Source of the DNA: Campylobacter sp. MIT 97-5078
Lineage (GTDB): Bacteria; Campylobacterota; Campylobacteria; Campylobacterales; Campylobacteraceae
DNA length: 64,000 nucleotides
Direction: 5' to 3'
Assembly (NCBI RefSeq): GCF_006864455.1
Contig: NZ_QHLK01000003.1
Location: 1 to 64,000, forward strand
Numbering within the stretch: position 1 is the first letter of the stretch; each line of letters opens with the position of its first letter. Made by a program: the position numbers and the translations under genes. A model generated the notes under the pieces. The model did not search any database and was not told the DNA's origin. It saw only the letters and a program-made list of their open reading frames with translations. This document shows, piece by piece, positions 9,741-18,903 of this stretch.

Positions 9741-11567
9741 TTAAAATACTTGAACTTCGTGTTTAGAAATTTTTGCTTCAATGGCTTTAAGCAAATTCTC
9801 ATCTTTATTGAACTTAGAAAAGTGTTGTAAATTTTTAAGTATAAAAATAAGCTCGTTTTCATCTTGTTCTTGATTTAAAAAATGCAGTAAATCTTCTAAA
9901 AAAGGATCAAAACCTAGTTCTAATCGCTTTTTGATTTTAAGCAAATCCCTATCAATAAAGGCTAAAATTTGTTTTATAAGAGCTACTTTTTGACTGAGCG
10001 TTTTGCTTGCGTTTAACACACTAAAATGCAGTTTATATATACTACATAAAAACTCAGTTTTATCATTTAAGCCTTTTAAATTCAGCTCTAAAAGTTCTCT
10101 AATGCTTGCTTCTTCTATGCCTTTTTGAGCCAAAATAGCTTTTAAAGTGGCTTGATGTTTAAAATACCTTTCATTGCTGATCTCATAAAAAAGGCTGTGA
10201 AACTCTGGGTTTTCAAACAAAAATTTGCATATTTCAAGTTCGGCGATATTTATTTGTAAGCCAGAATTGCTTACTTTTGCAAAATTTGCTTCATTTTGAA
10301 ATCTAGGCTGTTTTCTTGTTTTGCTCAGTTTGATAAATTCTTCTTTTACACCAAGAAGCCGTGCAACCAAAGGTTCATAACTTTGAGCGATTAAAGGCTC
10401 AAGCTCAAAGCAATATTTTTGCACTGCTTCTAAGGCAAGTTGTTTATCAAGAGCTGAGCTTAAACTATGTGTGTTAATCAGCTCTTTGATATAAAACTCG
10501 CCAAGTTCAACGCCAGCTTCAAGAAGTTCTATAAGCTTAGCCTTATCGCCATTTGCAACTAAGTCTGCTGGGTCCTTTCCACCTTGAAGTATGATGACTT
10601 TGCCATCTATCTTGTGTGTGCTTAAAAGCAAGGCTGAGCGAATAGCAGCTTTTAGCCCAGCTTCATCGCTATCAAAACACAAAATGACTTTAGCTTCAAA
10701 ACGTTTGATTAAGGGTAAATGATTTTCACTTAAGGCTGTGCCAAGCACAGCTACAGCGTTTTTAACTCCAGCCTTATGGAAAGCAATAGCGTCCATATAG
10801 CCCTCACAAATAACCATTTCTTTGCTTTTGACGATAGCATCTTTAGCTAAATTTAAAGCATAAAATACACGCGATTTATCAAAAAGCTTGCTTTGGGGTG
10901 AATTGACATATTTAGCCGGATTTTTTGCATCAAGGGTTCTACCTCCAAAGCCTATAAGCAAGCCTTTATGATCATAGATTGGAAAAGTGATCCTTTGAAT
11001 AAAGCTTGCATAGTAGCTTTTTTGCTCTGTATGAAATTTGATCGCCCCAGCTTCTAAAGCATCTTGTAAGTCTATGTTTTCATTTTGCAAAAGCCTTAAA
11101 CTTTCGTTTGAATTTGGTGCAAAACCAAGCTCAAATTCGCGTATATCTTCATCATTAAGCTTTCTTTCATAAAGATAATTTAAAGCTGCTTTTTCTTTAC
11201 TTAAATTTTGTTTGTAAAAGGCGTTTAAAGTAGGCAAAATATGCGTTAAGCTTTTGGTATTTTCTTGTTTTTCATGTGTATAACTTAAGGCAAAATTGCT
11301 CCAGGAAGCTACTTTTTCAACCGCAGCTTGAAAGTTTATATGCTCAAAGTCTTGCACAAATTTAAACACATCTCCACCAGCCTTGCACGCAAAGCAGTGA
11401 TAAAAGCCTTTAAGTGAATTTATATGCATACTCGGGCTTTTATCATCATGAAAAGGACATACGCACACAAAACTTGCACCTTGTTTTTTTACCTCAACAT
11501 AATGAGCGATAATATCAACTATATCAGCCCTTGCTTTGAGCTGTTCTAAACTTTGTTTTTCTATCAT
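9741..11567 (-). CDS. dnaG: DNA primase
   Basis: Synthesises RNA primers for replication together with the DnaB helicase. The 608-residue protein has the CHC2 zinc finger at the N-terminus (C37, H40, C58, C61). The catalytic Toprim domain has CEGYMDAIAFHKAG near residue 257 and the metal-binding CFDSDEAG near 298. A divergent helical C-terminal domain follows that would bind helicase. The gene lies only 5 bases downstream of moeA on the same strand, so it is probably transcribed with the molybdopterin genes, an arrangement I do not know from C. jejuni. Confidence 0.95.
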   Translation of the reverse strand: MIEKQSLEQLKARADIVDIIAHYVEVKKQGASFVCVCPFHDDKSPSMHINSLKGFYHCFACKAGGDVFKFVQDFEHINFQAAVEKVASWSNFALSYTHEKQENTKSLTHILPTLNAFYKQNLSKEKAALNYLYERKLNDEDIREFELGFAPNSNESLRLLQNENIDLQDALEAGAIKFHTEQKSYYASFIQRITFPIYDHKGLLIGFGGRTLDAKNPAKYVNSPQSKLFDKSRVFYALNLAKDAIVKSKEMVICEGYMDAIAFHKAGVKNAVAVLGTALSENHLPLIKRFEAKVILCFDSDEAGLKAAIRSALLLSTHKIDGKVIILQGGKDPADLVANGDKAKLIELLEAGVELGEFYIKELINTHSLSSALDKQLALEAVQKYCFELEPLIAQSYEPLVARLLGVKEEFIKLSKTRKQPRFQNEANFAKVSNSGLQINIAELEICKFLFENPEFHSLFYEISNERYFKHQATLKAILAQKGIEEASIRELLELNLKGLNDKTEFLCSIYKLHFSVLNASKTLSQKVALIKQILAFIDRDLLKIKKRLELGFDPFLEDLLHFLNQEQDENELIFILKNLQHFSKFNKDENLLKAIEAKISKHEVQVF

Positions 11568-11572
11568 AAAGC

Positions 11573-12760
11573 CTAACCTAAAAGAAGCACTTTAACCAAA
11601 TCCCCTTTTTTAAGCTCCTTTGCTTCTAAGGGTGCGATGAGTAAGGCTGCGTTGTGATTAAGATTAGCTAAAATTGCACTTGAGCCAGCTTTTTTACCCT
11701 CTAAATCCACATAAACCTTGCCTTCTTCAAAGCTAAGATTACATGCTACACATTCTAAAAGAGGGGACTTTTTTGTGTAGTCTTGCTTTAAAAAGGCTTT
11801 GATAGTCTTTAGCTCGCCTTGTAAAAGCCAGTGATTTAAGATCATTCTTGCAAAAAGATGAAAAGTTACCATAGCCGAATACGCAAAGCCGGGTAAAGCA
11901 AGGATAAACTTATCCTCAAAAACAGCGATTTTAATGTGCCTTCCTGGTTTTATGCTGACTTTATCAACAAGGATTTCATAGTTTAAAAGCTCTTGTTTTA
12001 AAAGATCAAAATCCCCCATTGAAACCCCGCCCGTAGTGATTAAGAGGTCACAGCTTTTAAGGGCGTTTTTAAGCTTTAAGCTCACTTCTTTTGCCTCATC
12101 TTTTAAAAGAGGAAAGATAAGAGGCTCGCCGCCAAATTTTTGAACTAAGTTTGCAAGGGCAAGGTGGTTGCTTGAATAAATTTGAGCTGGATTTTCTAAG
12201 GTTTCGCCTAAATCCTTAAGTTCATCGCCACTACTTAAAATGCCAACTTTAGGCTTGATAAAAACGCTGATATGAAAAAAACCAAGTTCAGCCAAAAGGG
12301 CTAATTCACTATAATCAAGCCTTGTGCCTTTGCTAAGTAACAGCTCGTCCTTGCGATAGCTTTCGCCAACTTGCCTTACTGCAAAGCCCTTTGTAACCCG
12401 TTTTTCAATAAAAAGTAAATCCCCCTCAACGCGTGCATTTTCAACCGGCACAAGCGTATCAGCTCCCTCACAAAGCAAAGAGCCGGTAAAGGTTTTTACG
12501 CATTCTTTGCTTTTAAGCTTAAAGCTAGGCATTTGTCCAGCTGCGGTTTTACCAAGTATTGTTAAAGGCTCATTTTGTTCGCTAAATTTAAATGCATAGC
12601 CGTCCATGCTCGCTGTTTTAAAAGCTGGAAAATCAGCCCTTGCTCTTATATCCTCAGCCAAAATGCGTCCTAGACACTGCGTTATAGCGATTTTTTCTAT
12701 ATTCTCATAAGGTAAAATTCGTTTTTTAAGCACTTCTAAGGCTTTAAAATATTCTAGCAT
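11573..12760 (-). CDS. moeA: molybdopterin molybdenumtransferase, MoeA-like
   Basis: 395-residue MoeA-family protein, which inserts molybdate (or tungstate) into adenylylated molybdopterin. Visible motifs are MDGYAF near residue 50, SSGDEL near 185 and the TTGGVSMGDFD loop near 243. The usual LPGNPVSA motif reads LPGFAYSA here, and the upstream PGKP-type motif reads PGRHIK, so two substrate-site motifs are divergent. C. jejuni has two MoeA homologues, and this one sits with moaD and moaE as its second copy does. It may serve a special cofactor form such as tungsto-pterin; that is inference. Confidence 0.88.
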   Translation of the reverse strand: MLEYFKALEVLKKRILPYENIEKIAITQCLGRILAEDIRARADFPAFKTASMDGYAFKFSEQNEPLTILGKTAAGQMPSFKLKSKECVKTFTGSLLCEGADTLVPVENARVEGDLLFIEKRVTKGFAVRQVGESYRKDELLLSKGTRLDYSELALLAELGFFHISVFIKPKVGILSSGDELKDLGETLENPAQIYSSNHLALANLVQKFGGEPLIFPLLKDEAKEVSLKLKNALKSCDLLITTGGVSMGDFDLLKQELLNYEILVDKVSIKPGRHIKIAVFEDKFILALPGFAYSAMVTFHLFARMILNHWLLQGELKTIKAFLKQDYTKKSPLLECVACNLSFEEGKVYVDLEGKKAGSSAILANLNHNAALLIAPLEAKELKKGDLVKVLLLG

Positions 12761-12762
12761 TT

Positions 12763-13209
12763 TTATCCTTTATCGCTTAAAAGACCAGCTCCTAAAAGCT
12801 TTATTGAGCGATCTTTAGCATAAATTCTTTGTCCTTTTAAAAGATCGTATTTCCAAATAGGAGCATTTGCCTTAAAATCCTCTACAAATTCATTGATAAG
12901 TGTTAAGCCAAGCTTTCTTTGTTTGCTAAATACTCCAGCCAAATAAGAACTTTCATGCACTTTTACATCGCCTATAGAATGAGCAAAACACAGCTTCACG
13001 CCCTCTTTTTCTACCTTTTCTTGCCAAGTGATAAACCAAGAGCGAAGCAAGTTTTCACAAATATCAAAGCTTAAGCCCTCAAGCTCATCTTCAGCACGAA
13101 CTATGCCACAAAAGCTTACAAAAGCTCCTAAATTTGCATCCTTATAGGCTTCATACCATTTTGTATATAAAAGTGGTACTTTTAAACTGCCCTTACAAAG
13201 CTCAAACAC
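12763..13209 (-). CDS. moaE: molybdopterin synthase catalytic subunit MoaE
   Basis: Large subunit of molybdopterin synthase, 148 residues, the family's normal size. With MoaD it converts cyclic pyranopterin monophosphate into molybdopterin. The conserved lysine-containing motif KYDLLKGQ lies near residue 119, and AHSIGDVKVHESS near 86 is the family core. It sits 2 bases from both moaD and moeA, so the three are one operon. Confidence 0.93.
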   Translation of the reverse strand: MFELCKGSLKVPLLYTKWYEAYKDANLGAFVSFCGIVRAEDELEGLSFDICENLLRSWFITWQEKVEKEGVKLCFAHSIGDVKVHESSYLAGVFSKQRKLGLTLINEFVEDFKANAPIWKYDLLKGQRIYAKDRSIKLLGAGLLSDKG

Positions 13210-13211
13210 AT

Positions 13212-13433
13212 TTAACCTCCACTTACTGGGGGTAAAAGAGCGATTTTATCGCCATGTTTTAAAGGGGTGTTAATATCAGTGATGATTTTTTCATTTATAC
13301 TAATAGCACAAAGTTCAAGCCAGTCTTTAAGCTCTTCATCTTTTTGTAAAAATTCTTTAAGCTCTTTTAAGGTGCTGATTTCAAGCTCTAATTTTGGCTT
13401 TTGAATGGGTCCTAAAAACTCAAGTTCTATCAT
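13212..13433 (-). CDS. moaD: molybdopterin synthase sulfur carrier subunit MoaD
   Basis: 73-residue ubiquitin-fold protein ending in the di-glycine tail PPVSGG, which is activated as a thiocarboxylate to donate sulfur to the pterin. It is the first gene of the moaD-moaE-moeA-(dnaG) unit and has an AAGGAT ribosome-binding site. It diverges from nspC across a 62-base AT-rich promoter region. Confidence 0.93.
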   Translation of the reverse strand: MIELEFLGPIQKPKLELEISTLKELKEFLQKDEELKDWLELCAISINEKIITDINTPLKHGDKIALLPPVSGG

Positions 13434-13495
13434 TTTTATCCTTCATATAAGTAATACATTATATAATAACACAAATAAAATTAAAAAGGCTTGAT

Positions 13496-14665
13496 ATGCA
13501 AATTTTACATTATCTTGATAAGCTTGAATATAGCCCTGCTTATGTGATCGAAGAAGGAGCATTACGTAAAAACTGCGAACTTTTAGCAAGTATTGGCGAG
13601 CAAAGTGGGGCAAAGATTTTGCTTGCTTTAAAGGGCTATGCTTTTTCAAGAACGCTTAAGATAGTTGGCGAATACCTTAGCGGAGCAACTTGTAGCGGGC
13701 TTTTTGAAGCTTTGTTTGCAAAAGAGTATATGGATAAAGAAATTCACACTTATAGTCCAGCCTTTAAAGATGATGAGATAGATGAGATCATCGCTCTTTC
13801 AGGACATATAGTTTTTAATTCACTTTTTCAGTTTGATCGTTTTAAACAAAAAGCCTTAGGGGCAAAAAAGGAGCTTGGCTTGCGTTGCAATCTTGAGTTT
13901 AGTCTTGCTCCAAAAGAACTTTACAATCCTTGTGGGCGTTTTTCAAGACTTGGTATAAGAGCAAAGGACTTGGAAAAAGCGGATTTAAGTGGGCTAAGTG
14001 GGCTTCATTTTCATGCTTTATGCGAAGAAAGTGCAGCAAGTTTAGAGCTTGTTTTAAAGGAATTTGAGGCTAAGTTTAAGCCCTTTATTACAAAGATGAA
14101 ATGGATCAATTTTGGAGGCGGGCACCATATCACAAAGCAAGGTTATGATACACAAAGGCTTATTGATTTGTGTAAGAAATTTAGCGATACTTATGGGGTG
14201 CAAGTGTATTTAGAACCGGGCGAAGCGGTGGGCTGGGAAATAGGCACTTTGGTAGCAAGCGTGATTGATATAGTTGAAAATGAAAAAAACATAGCCATTT
14301 TAGATACTTCAAGTGAAGCACATATGCCAGATACTATTATCATGCCTTATACAAGTAAGCTAGCAAATGCAAGAGTGCTTGCTACAAGAGAGGGGCAGCA
14401 ATTAAGTGAGCTTAAAAATGATGAATTTGCTTATCTTCTAGCTGGCAATACCTGTTTGGCTGGTGATGTGATGGGTGAATATGCTTTTAAACAGACTTTA
14501 AATAGAGGCGATAAGGTAGTTTTTTTAGATCAGGCTCATTATAGTATAGTCAAAAACACGACTTTTAATGGCGTAAAATTACCAAATTTAATCTTTTTAA
14601 ATACTAAGGGTGAGTTGGAACTTGTAAGAAAATTTGATTATGAGGAGTATAAAAGGCGAAATTAA
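13496..14665 (+). CDS. nspC: carboxynorspermidine/carboxyspermidine decarboxylase
   Basis: PLP-dependent enzyme of the alanine racemase fold, 389 residues, which decarboxylates carboxyspermidine (or carboxynorspermidine) in the alternative polyamine pathway used by Campylobacter. The PLP lysine is K46 in LLALKGYAFS. Other family motifs are LHFHALCE near 178, the phosphate-binding GGGHHI near 203 and CLAGDVMGEY near 322. The partner dehydrogenase is not in this window. The gene stands alone, divergent from moaD and convergent with rluB. Confidence 0.93.
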   Translation: MQILHYLDKLEYSPAYVIEEGALRKNCELLASIGEQSGAKILLALKGYAFSRTLKIVGEYLSGATCSGLFEALFAKEYMDKEIHTYSPAFKDDEIDEIIALSGHIVFNSLFQFDRFKQKALGAKKELGLRCNLEFSLAPKELYNPCGRFSRLGIRAKDLEKADLSGLSGLHFHALCEESAASLELVLKEFEAKFKPFITKMKWINFGGGHHITKQGYDTQRLIDLCKKFSDTYGVQVYLEPGEAVGWEIGTLVASVIDIVENEKNIAILDTSSEAHMPDTIIMPYTSKLANARVLATREGQQLSELKNDEFAYLLAGNTCLAGDVMGEYAFKQTLNRGDKVVFLDQAHYSIVKNTTFNGVKLPNLIFLNTKGELELVRKFDYEEYKRRN

Positions 14666-14698
14666 TAAAAATAATGTAACTTTTGATAAAAAGCTACA

Positions 14699-14770
14699 TT
14701 TTGTAACATTATGCTTTTGAATGATGATTTTAACTGAATATTTTTTATAAAAGAAGTGTTTTGTAACATT
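14699..14770. repeat. direct repeat TTTTGTAACATT
   Basis: The 12-mer TTTTGTAACATT occurs at 14699-14710 and again at 14759-14770, exactly 60 bases apart, with a related AATGTAACTTTT just upstream at 14673. All lie between the convergent ends of nspC and rluB. Function is unknown; they may be paired binding sites or chance in AT-rich DNA. Confidence 0.35.
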
Positions 14771-14780
14771 TTTAAACTTT

Positions 14781-15542
14781 TTAATATCTTATCTGCTTGT
14801 TTTTCAAAAAATCACGCAATTTATCATATTCGCTTTGAGTAAGATAGCGGTATTTGCCCTCTTTTAAAAGTCCAAGTTCTAGTACGCCAAAAGCTACTCT
14901 TTTAAGGTCCATCACCTCTAAGTCAAAATGTCCAAAAAAGCGACGTAATTCTCTATTTTTGCCCTCATTAATGATAACTTTTAGCTTAGTATAGCCCCCG
15001 CTTGAGCCAAAAATTTCCCAGCCTATAAATGGGGCAAAGCTCATGGAAGTGATCTTAGTTTTTGCGTGAGCACCTTTTTTTTCATTTTGCACTTCAAGTC
15101 CATTTTGCATGGCTTCTATGACTTTTGGGCTGATTTGTCCTTTGATTTTAAGATAATATTCTCTTTCTAAATCACTATGCATTAAAGCATTAGCTATAAC
15201 AGGAGAATCAGTAAGCAAAAGCAAGCCTTCACTAGCAAAGTCAAGCCTTCCAACGCTAAGCCAAGAAGCAAAACTTTTTGGCAGACTTTGATAAATTATC
15301 CTCCTAGCTCGATCGTCTTTTTTGCTTACTAGCTCGCCCTTTGGCTTGTGATAGATGATGACAGAAAATTGCTTTTTCTTATACACTCGCTTGCCCTTTA
15401 TGCTTATCTTACTTTCTTCATTTACCTGATCGCTTAAAGTGGCTATTTTTGAGCCTATTTTTACAAGCCCAGCTTTGATAAGCTCATCAGCTTTTCTGCG
15501 TGAATAAGTCGTATTATGAGAGATAAATTGGTTAATTCTCAT
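14781..15542 (-). CDS. rluB: ribosomal pseudouridine synthase, RluB/RsuA family
   Basis: Isomerises a specific uridine in rRNA. The 253-residue protein has an N-terminal S4 RNA-binding domain (INQFISHNTTYSRRKADELI) and the RsuA-family catalytic aspartate in VGRLDFASEGLLL near residue 99. The conserved GKNRELRRFF motif lies near 193. It is downstream of rnj and separated from it by a hairpin. The precise target base cannot be told from sequence. Confidence 0.9.
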   Translation of the reverse strand: MRINQFISHNTTYSRRKADELIKAGLVKIGSKIATLSDQVNEESKISIKGKRVYKKKQFSVIIYHKPKGELVSKKDDRARRIIYQSLPKSFASWLSVGRLDFASEGLLLLTDSPVIANALMHSDLEREYYLKIKGQISPKVIEAMQNGLEVQNEKKGAHAKTKITSMSFAPFIGWEIFGSSGGYTKLKVIINEGKNRELRRFFGHFDLEVMDLKRVAFGVLELGLLKEGKYRYLTQSEYDKLRDFLKNKQIRY

Positions 15543-15567
15543 TATTTTTCTTTGTTTTGATTTAAAA

Positions 15568-15591
15568 AGCCTTGCTTATAAAAACAAGGCT
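15568..15591 (-). terminator. hairpin terminator after rnj
   Basis: Read on the minus strand, AGCCTTG pairs with CAAGGCT around a 10-base loop and is followed by a short T-run. It lies in the 58-base gap between the end of rnj and the start of rluB, so some read-through into rluB is likely. Confidence 0.65.
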
Positions 15592-15600
15592 GACTTCAAT

Positions 15601-17592
15601 TTACATCATAAAAATGCTTGGCACTATGGTCGGGTATTTTTTAAGCTTTCTAAAGATATGTTTTCTTAACACTTGGCGGATTTGAGCTTCTATGAAGCGA
15701 TTATCATCTAAAACCTCATCTTTTAAATTCGCAAAAAATACAGAAAGCACCCCGCCAAGTTCCTTAGCAAAGGCTGTATCTTGCTTGTTTGCTACTACCC
15801 CATAGCTTAACACTCTTGGCTTATGAATGAGCGTCTTGCTTGACTTTTCAACCTGAGCGATGATGACTACTACGCCATTATCAGCTAGATTTTGTCTATC
15901 GATAACTACATCATCAGCGATTTGCTTGTTGATTTGATTATCGACAAAAACTTTACCTGTTTTTACCGTGCGAACCCTTTTAATGTATTTTTGGCAAAGC
16001 TCTACTTGATCGCCATTGTTCATAAGATAGATATTTCTTTCATCTACTCCACATTTTATGGCAGTTTGCTTGTGTTTTAAGATATGATTATATTCTCCAT
16101 GCACTGGTAGAAAGAATTTTGGTTTGACAAGATTAAGCATGAGTTTTTGCTCTTCCATGTTGGCATGTCCGCTTACATGAATTTCACTAAATTCTTGATA
16201 AGCTACCTTTGCGCCAGCCTTAAGTAAAAAGTCAAGCACAGCATTAATGCTGCCTTCATTGCCCGGTATTGCCTTAGCTGAGATGATGATTTGATCTGTT
16301 GGTTTGATCTTGATGAATTTATGTTCATCAGTTGCCATTCTATATAAGGCGCTCATGGTTTCACCTTGGCTTCCTGTAGTTATGATTAAAACCTCATTAT
16401 CCTTATACTTGCTTACCTCATCAGCGTCGATGAAAATTTTTCTATCAAGTTCTATGTATCCTAGCTCCATAGTTGTATATAAATTTCTTTCCATAGAACG
16501 TCCTATCACACAGACTTTGCGTCCGTATTTTAATCCATAAGTGATGGCTTGATAAATTCTATGCACATTTGAGCTAAAAGTACTCATAATCACGCGTCCT
16601 TTTGCTTTTGAAAAGAGCAGATCAAAGGTATCGCCAACCGAACCTTCGCTTTTGGTTGAACCTTCTTTATATGAGTTTGTGCTATCGCTAAGCAAGCAAA
16701 GCACGCCCTTATCGCCATAATATGCTATGCGGTTTAAATCGCTTGGATAATTATCAATTGGTGTATAATCAATCTTAAAATCTCCAGTATGTAAAAGCGT
16801 GCCAGCCTTAGTAGTGATGGCAAGAGCTGAAGCATCGATTACTGAGTGGGTTATATGTATCCACTCTAACTCAAATTCGCCTATTTCATATAATTTTCGC
16901 TTTTCTACAGGACGGAAAAGATTTCTTTGGGACTTTAGCCCATGCTCTTCAAATTTGTTTGAGATCATGCCAAGCGCTAGAGGCGTAGCATACAAAGGAA
17001 AGGCAAATTCTTTGTAAAAATACGGCACCGCACCGATATGATCTTCATGTGCATGCGTGATAATCACAGCCTTAACCTTGTCCTTGATCTTTCTTATATA
17101 ATCAAAATCAGGGATAACAATATCCACCCCATGCATAGCAGAATCAGGAAATGATAAGCCTACATCAATGATAATGACATCATTATCTGTTTCTATCACA
17201 GTCATATTGCCACCTATTTCGCCAAGTCCGCCTATAGGAGTGATTTTGAGCTTATGCTCGCTTGAATTGCTAAATTTAAGCGGTTTTAAGCGGTTTTCGT
17301 GTGTGGCTTTGTTTGCCTCTATCACTCTTTGCATTTCAAGCTGCCAAGGCTCATTACCGGTGAGCTTAGTTGGGAGATTGCGATTTTTTTTCTTTTTCTT
17401 GCCTTCTTGAGCTTGATTTTCGCCGTTTTCATCGCTTGAGCTTTGAGTGTTTTGGTTTTTTGTTTCATTCGCGTTGATTGAATTTGCAAGGGATTTTTTC
17501 TTGCGTTTGTATTTATAGCGTTTATTGCTTTTAATGCTAGAATCACTATTTTCGGCGTTTTGTTGGGAATTTTTATTTTCTTCGTCCATCAT
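15601..17592 (-). CDS. rnj: ribonuclease J
   Basis: Endo- and 5' exoribonuclease that drives mRNA decay and rRNA maturation. The 663-residue protein starts with about 100 low-complexity residues rich in Asn, Lys, Gln and Ser with runs of basic residues, a tail also known from the Helicobacter pylori enzyme. The metallo-beta-lactamase core follows with HAHEDH near residue 179, HTGDFKID near 268 and DSTNSYKEGS near 304. The beta-CASP motif SGHANMEEQ and a C-terminal VHGEYNH histidine come next. The start overlaps the end of ksgA by 4 bases. Confidence 0.95.
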   Translation of the reverse strand: MMDEENKNSQQNAENSDSSIKSNKRYKYKRKKKSLANSINANETKNQNTQSSSDENGENQAQEGKKKKKNRNLPTKLTGNEPWQLEMQRVIEANKATHENRLKPLKFSNSSEHKLKITPIGGLGEIGGNMTVIETDNDVIIIDVGLSFPDSAMHGVDIVIPDFDYIRKIKDKVKAVIITHAHEDHIGAVPYFYKEFAFPLYATPLALGMISNKFEEHGLKSQRNLFRPVEKRKLYEIGEFELEWIHITHSVIDASALAITTKAGTLLHTGDFKIDYTPIDNYPSDLNRIAYYGDKGVLCLLSDSTNSYKEGSTKSEGSVGDTFDLLFSKAKGRVIMSTFSSNVHRIYQAITYGLKYGRKVCVIGRSMERNLYTTMELGYIELDRKIFIDADEVSKYKDNEVLIITTGSQGETMSALYRMATDEHKFIKIKPTDQIIISAKAIPGNEGSINAVLDFLLKAGAKVAYQEFSEIHVSGHANMEEQKLMLNLVKPKFFLPVHGEYNHILKHKQTAIKCGVDERNIYLMNNGDQVELCQKYIKRVRTVKTGKVFVDNQINKQIADDVVIDRQNLADNGVVVIIAQVEKSSKTLIHKPRVLSYGVVANKQDTAFAKELGGVLSVFFANLKDEVLDDNRFIEAQIRQVLRKHIFRKLKKYPTIVPSIFMM

Positions 17593-18365
17593 TTATCCTT
17601 TAAGTCTATAAAAATTTTAAGATAGGATTTGACGCTTAGCTCACTCGCTCTGATATTTTCTTTCAATCCAAGCTCATTTAAGCTTTGTAAAAGCTCTTTT
17701 TTATAGGCTTTGAGATTGTTTACAAGCTGTTTTCTAGGAGCACAAAAGCACTGCTTTAAAAAAGCCTTAAAAGCTTGTATATCAACGATCTCGTCGTAAT
17801 TTGCTTTGCGTTTTAAAGATATAACTGCTGAATCAACTTTTGGGACAGGTTCAAAACTCTCTGGCTTAAGCTCAAAAAGTAATTTTCGCTCGCAAATTAA
17901 CCCTGCAAGCACACTTAAAGCACAAAAATCGCTTTGTCCTTCATCTGCACAGAATTTCAAAGCAAGCTCTTTTTGTATCATAACGATAAGTTGCTTGCAG
18001 TTTTTATCCTCTAAGGCTTGTAAGATGAGATGTGTTGATACATAATAAGGCAAATTCGCCACCAAAACATACTCATCATTATGCAAACTCGGCGTAAAAG
18101 CCTTGCACGCATCTAAATTCAGCAAAGTTAAATCCGCATTTTCAAGTTCTTTATGAAATTTCTTTTCAAGCAGTGGTATAAGCTCATCGTCTATTTCTAT
18201 AACTTTTACCTTGCAAATTTCTAAAAGCTTTTGCGTCAAATCACCTAAGCCAGGTCCAATCTCAACGATAAAAGGCGTTTCTTTGGATATGGCTTGAGCG
18301 ATTTTTTCTAAGGCACTTTGATCTTTTAAAAAATTTTGTCCAAAATGTTTCTTTGCTTTTATCAT
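17589..18365 (-). CDS. ksgA: 16S rRNA (adenine1518/1519-N6) dimethyltransferase
   Basis: Dimethylates two adjacent adenines near the 3' end of 16S rRNA late in small-subunit assembly. The 258-residue protein contains the SAM-binding motif EIGPGLGDLTQKL near residue 34 and the target-base motif NLPYYVS near 104. It is first in the ksgA-rnj-rluB unit, an RNA-maturation cluster, and its stop overlaps the rnj start by 4 bases. Confidence 0.95.
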   Translation of the reverse strand: MIKAKKHFGQNFLKDQSALEKIAQAISKETPFIVEIGPGLGDLTQKLLEICKVKVIEIDDELIPLLEKKFHKELENADLTLLNLDACKAFTPSLHNDEYVLVANLPYYVSTHLILQALEDKNCKQLIVMIQKELALKFCADEGQSDFCALSVLAGLICERKLLFELKPESFEPVPKVDSAVISLKRKANYDEIVDIQAFKAFLKQCFCAPRKQLVNNLKAYKKELLQSLNELGLKENIRASELSVKSYLKIFIDLKDK

Positions 18366-18452
18366 TATGAAGGGGTATTTTATCTTAAAATTGCTTTTAT
18401 TTATATTAATTTATAATATTTTTTGATATTTTATGTAGAGATTAAAGGAAAA

Positions 18453-18464
18453 TAGCTATAATTA
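18453..18464 (+). promoter_or_regulatory. TATAAT -10 box
   Basis: GCTATAATTAAA is a consensus extended -10 for Campylobacter, lying about 75 bases upstream of the small membrane ORF and divergent from ksgA. It could drive that ORF and the genes that follow. Confidence 0.5.
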
Positions 18465-18526
18465 AATCCTTGTTTATCTTAAAAACATGCAAGGGGAATG
18501 AGTAATGTTTCATTTTATATTTTCGT

Positions 18527-18886
18527 ATGCCTTTGGTGCTTATCATAGCTATGGTGCTTTTATTTGTTAATACTTTTCTTTTTACTGAGGATATTGTATC
18601 TAGGATCATACAGCTAGTTTTGGTTTTTGCCCTAGTTTTGCATGATATAGATGAGAAGAAATGGGGCGTAAATTTAACCAAAACTATAGAAAAAAAATTA
18701 AGCTATATGAATTTAAATTCCAAGCTTAACAGCTTAACATTAATAATACCAAATGGGGCAAGAAAAATGGTAACATATTCAAGTTTGTTGATAAATTTTA
18801 AGAATAATATAAGACATATGATTAAGCTCATCGTTGCTTTAGCTAAAAATAGCAAAACAAATATCAATGGCTTAGAATCTATTTAA
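18527..18886 (+). CDS. small predicted membrane protein, perhaps a remnant
   Basis: 119-residue ORF. The first 42 residues form two hydrophobic helices separated by a short polar turn (VNTFLFTEDIVSRI). The rest is basic and low in conserved character. There is no good ribosome-binding site just before this ATG; the better one (AAGGGG near 18491) serves an ATG in another frame that stops early. I do not recognise the family. It may be the amino-terminal part of a receptor or sensor that has been shortened and frameshifted. It precedes the nucleoside phosphorylase-like gene by 17 bases. Confidence 0.4.
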   Translation: MPLVLIIAMVLLFVNTFLFTEDIVSRIIQLVLVFALVLHDIDEKKWGVNLTKTIEKKLSYMNLNSKLNSLTLIIPNGARKMVTYSSLLINFKNNIRHMIKLIVALAKNSKTNINGLESI

Positions 18887-18903
18887 AAAAACTTGGAAGA
18901 AGT

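Noticed and set aside
13216-13235. Short G run in moaD as a phase-variation tract
   Set aside because: Only five G, and it encodes the conserved di-glycine tail. It is too short to be a switch.
18442-18681. Minus-strand 79-codon frame opposite the small membrane ORF
   Set aside because: It has no ribosome-binding site and a composition typical of antisense shadow. The plus-strand frame has better helix character.
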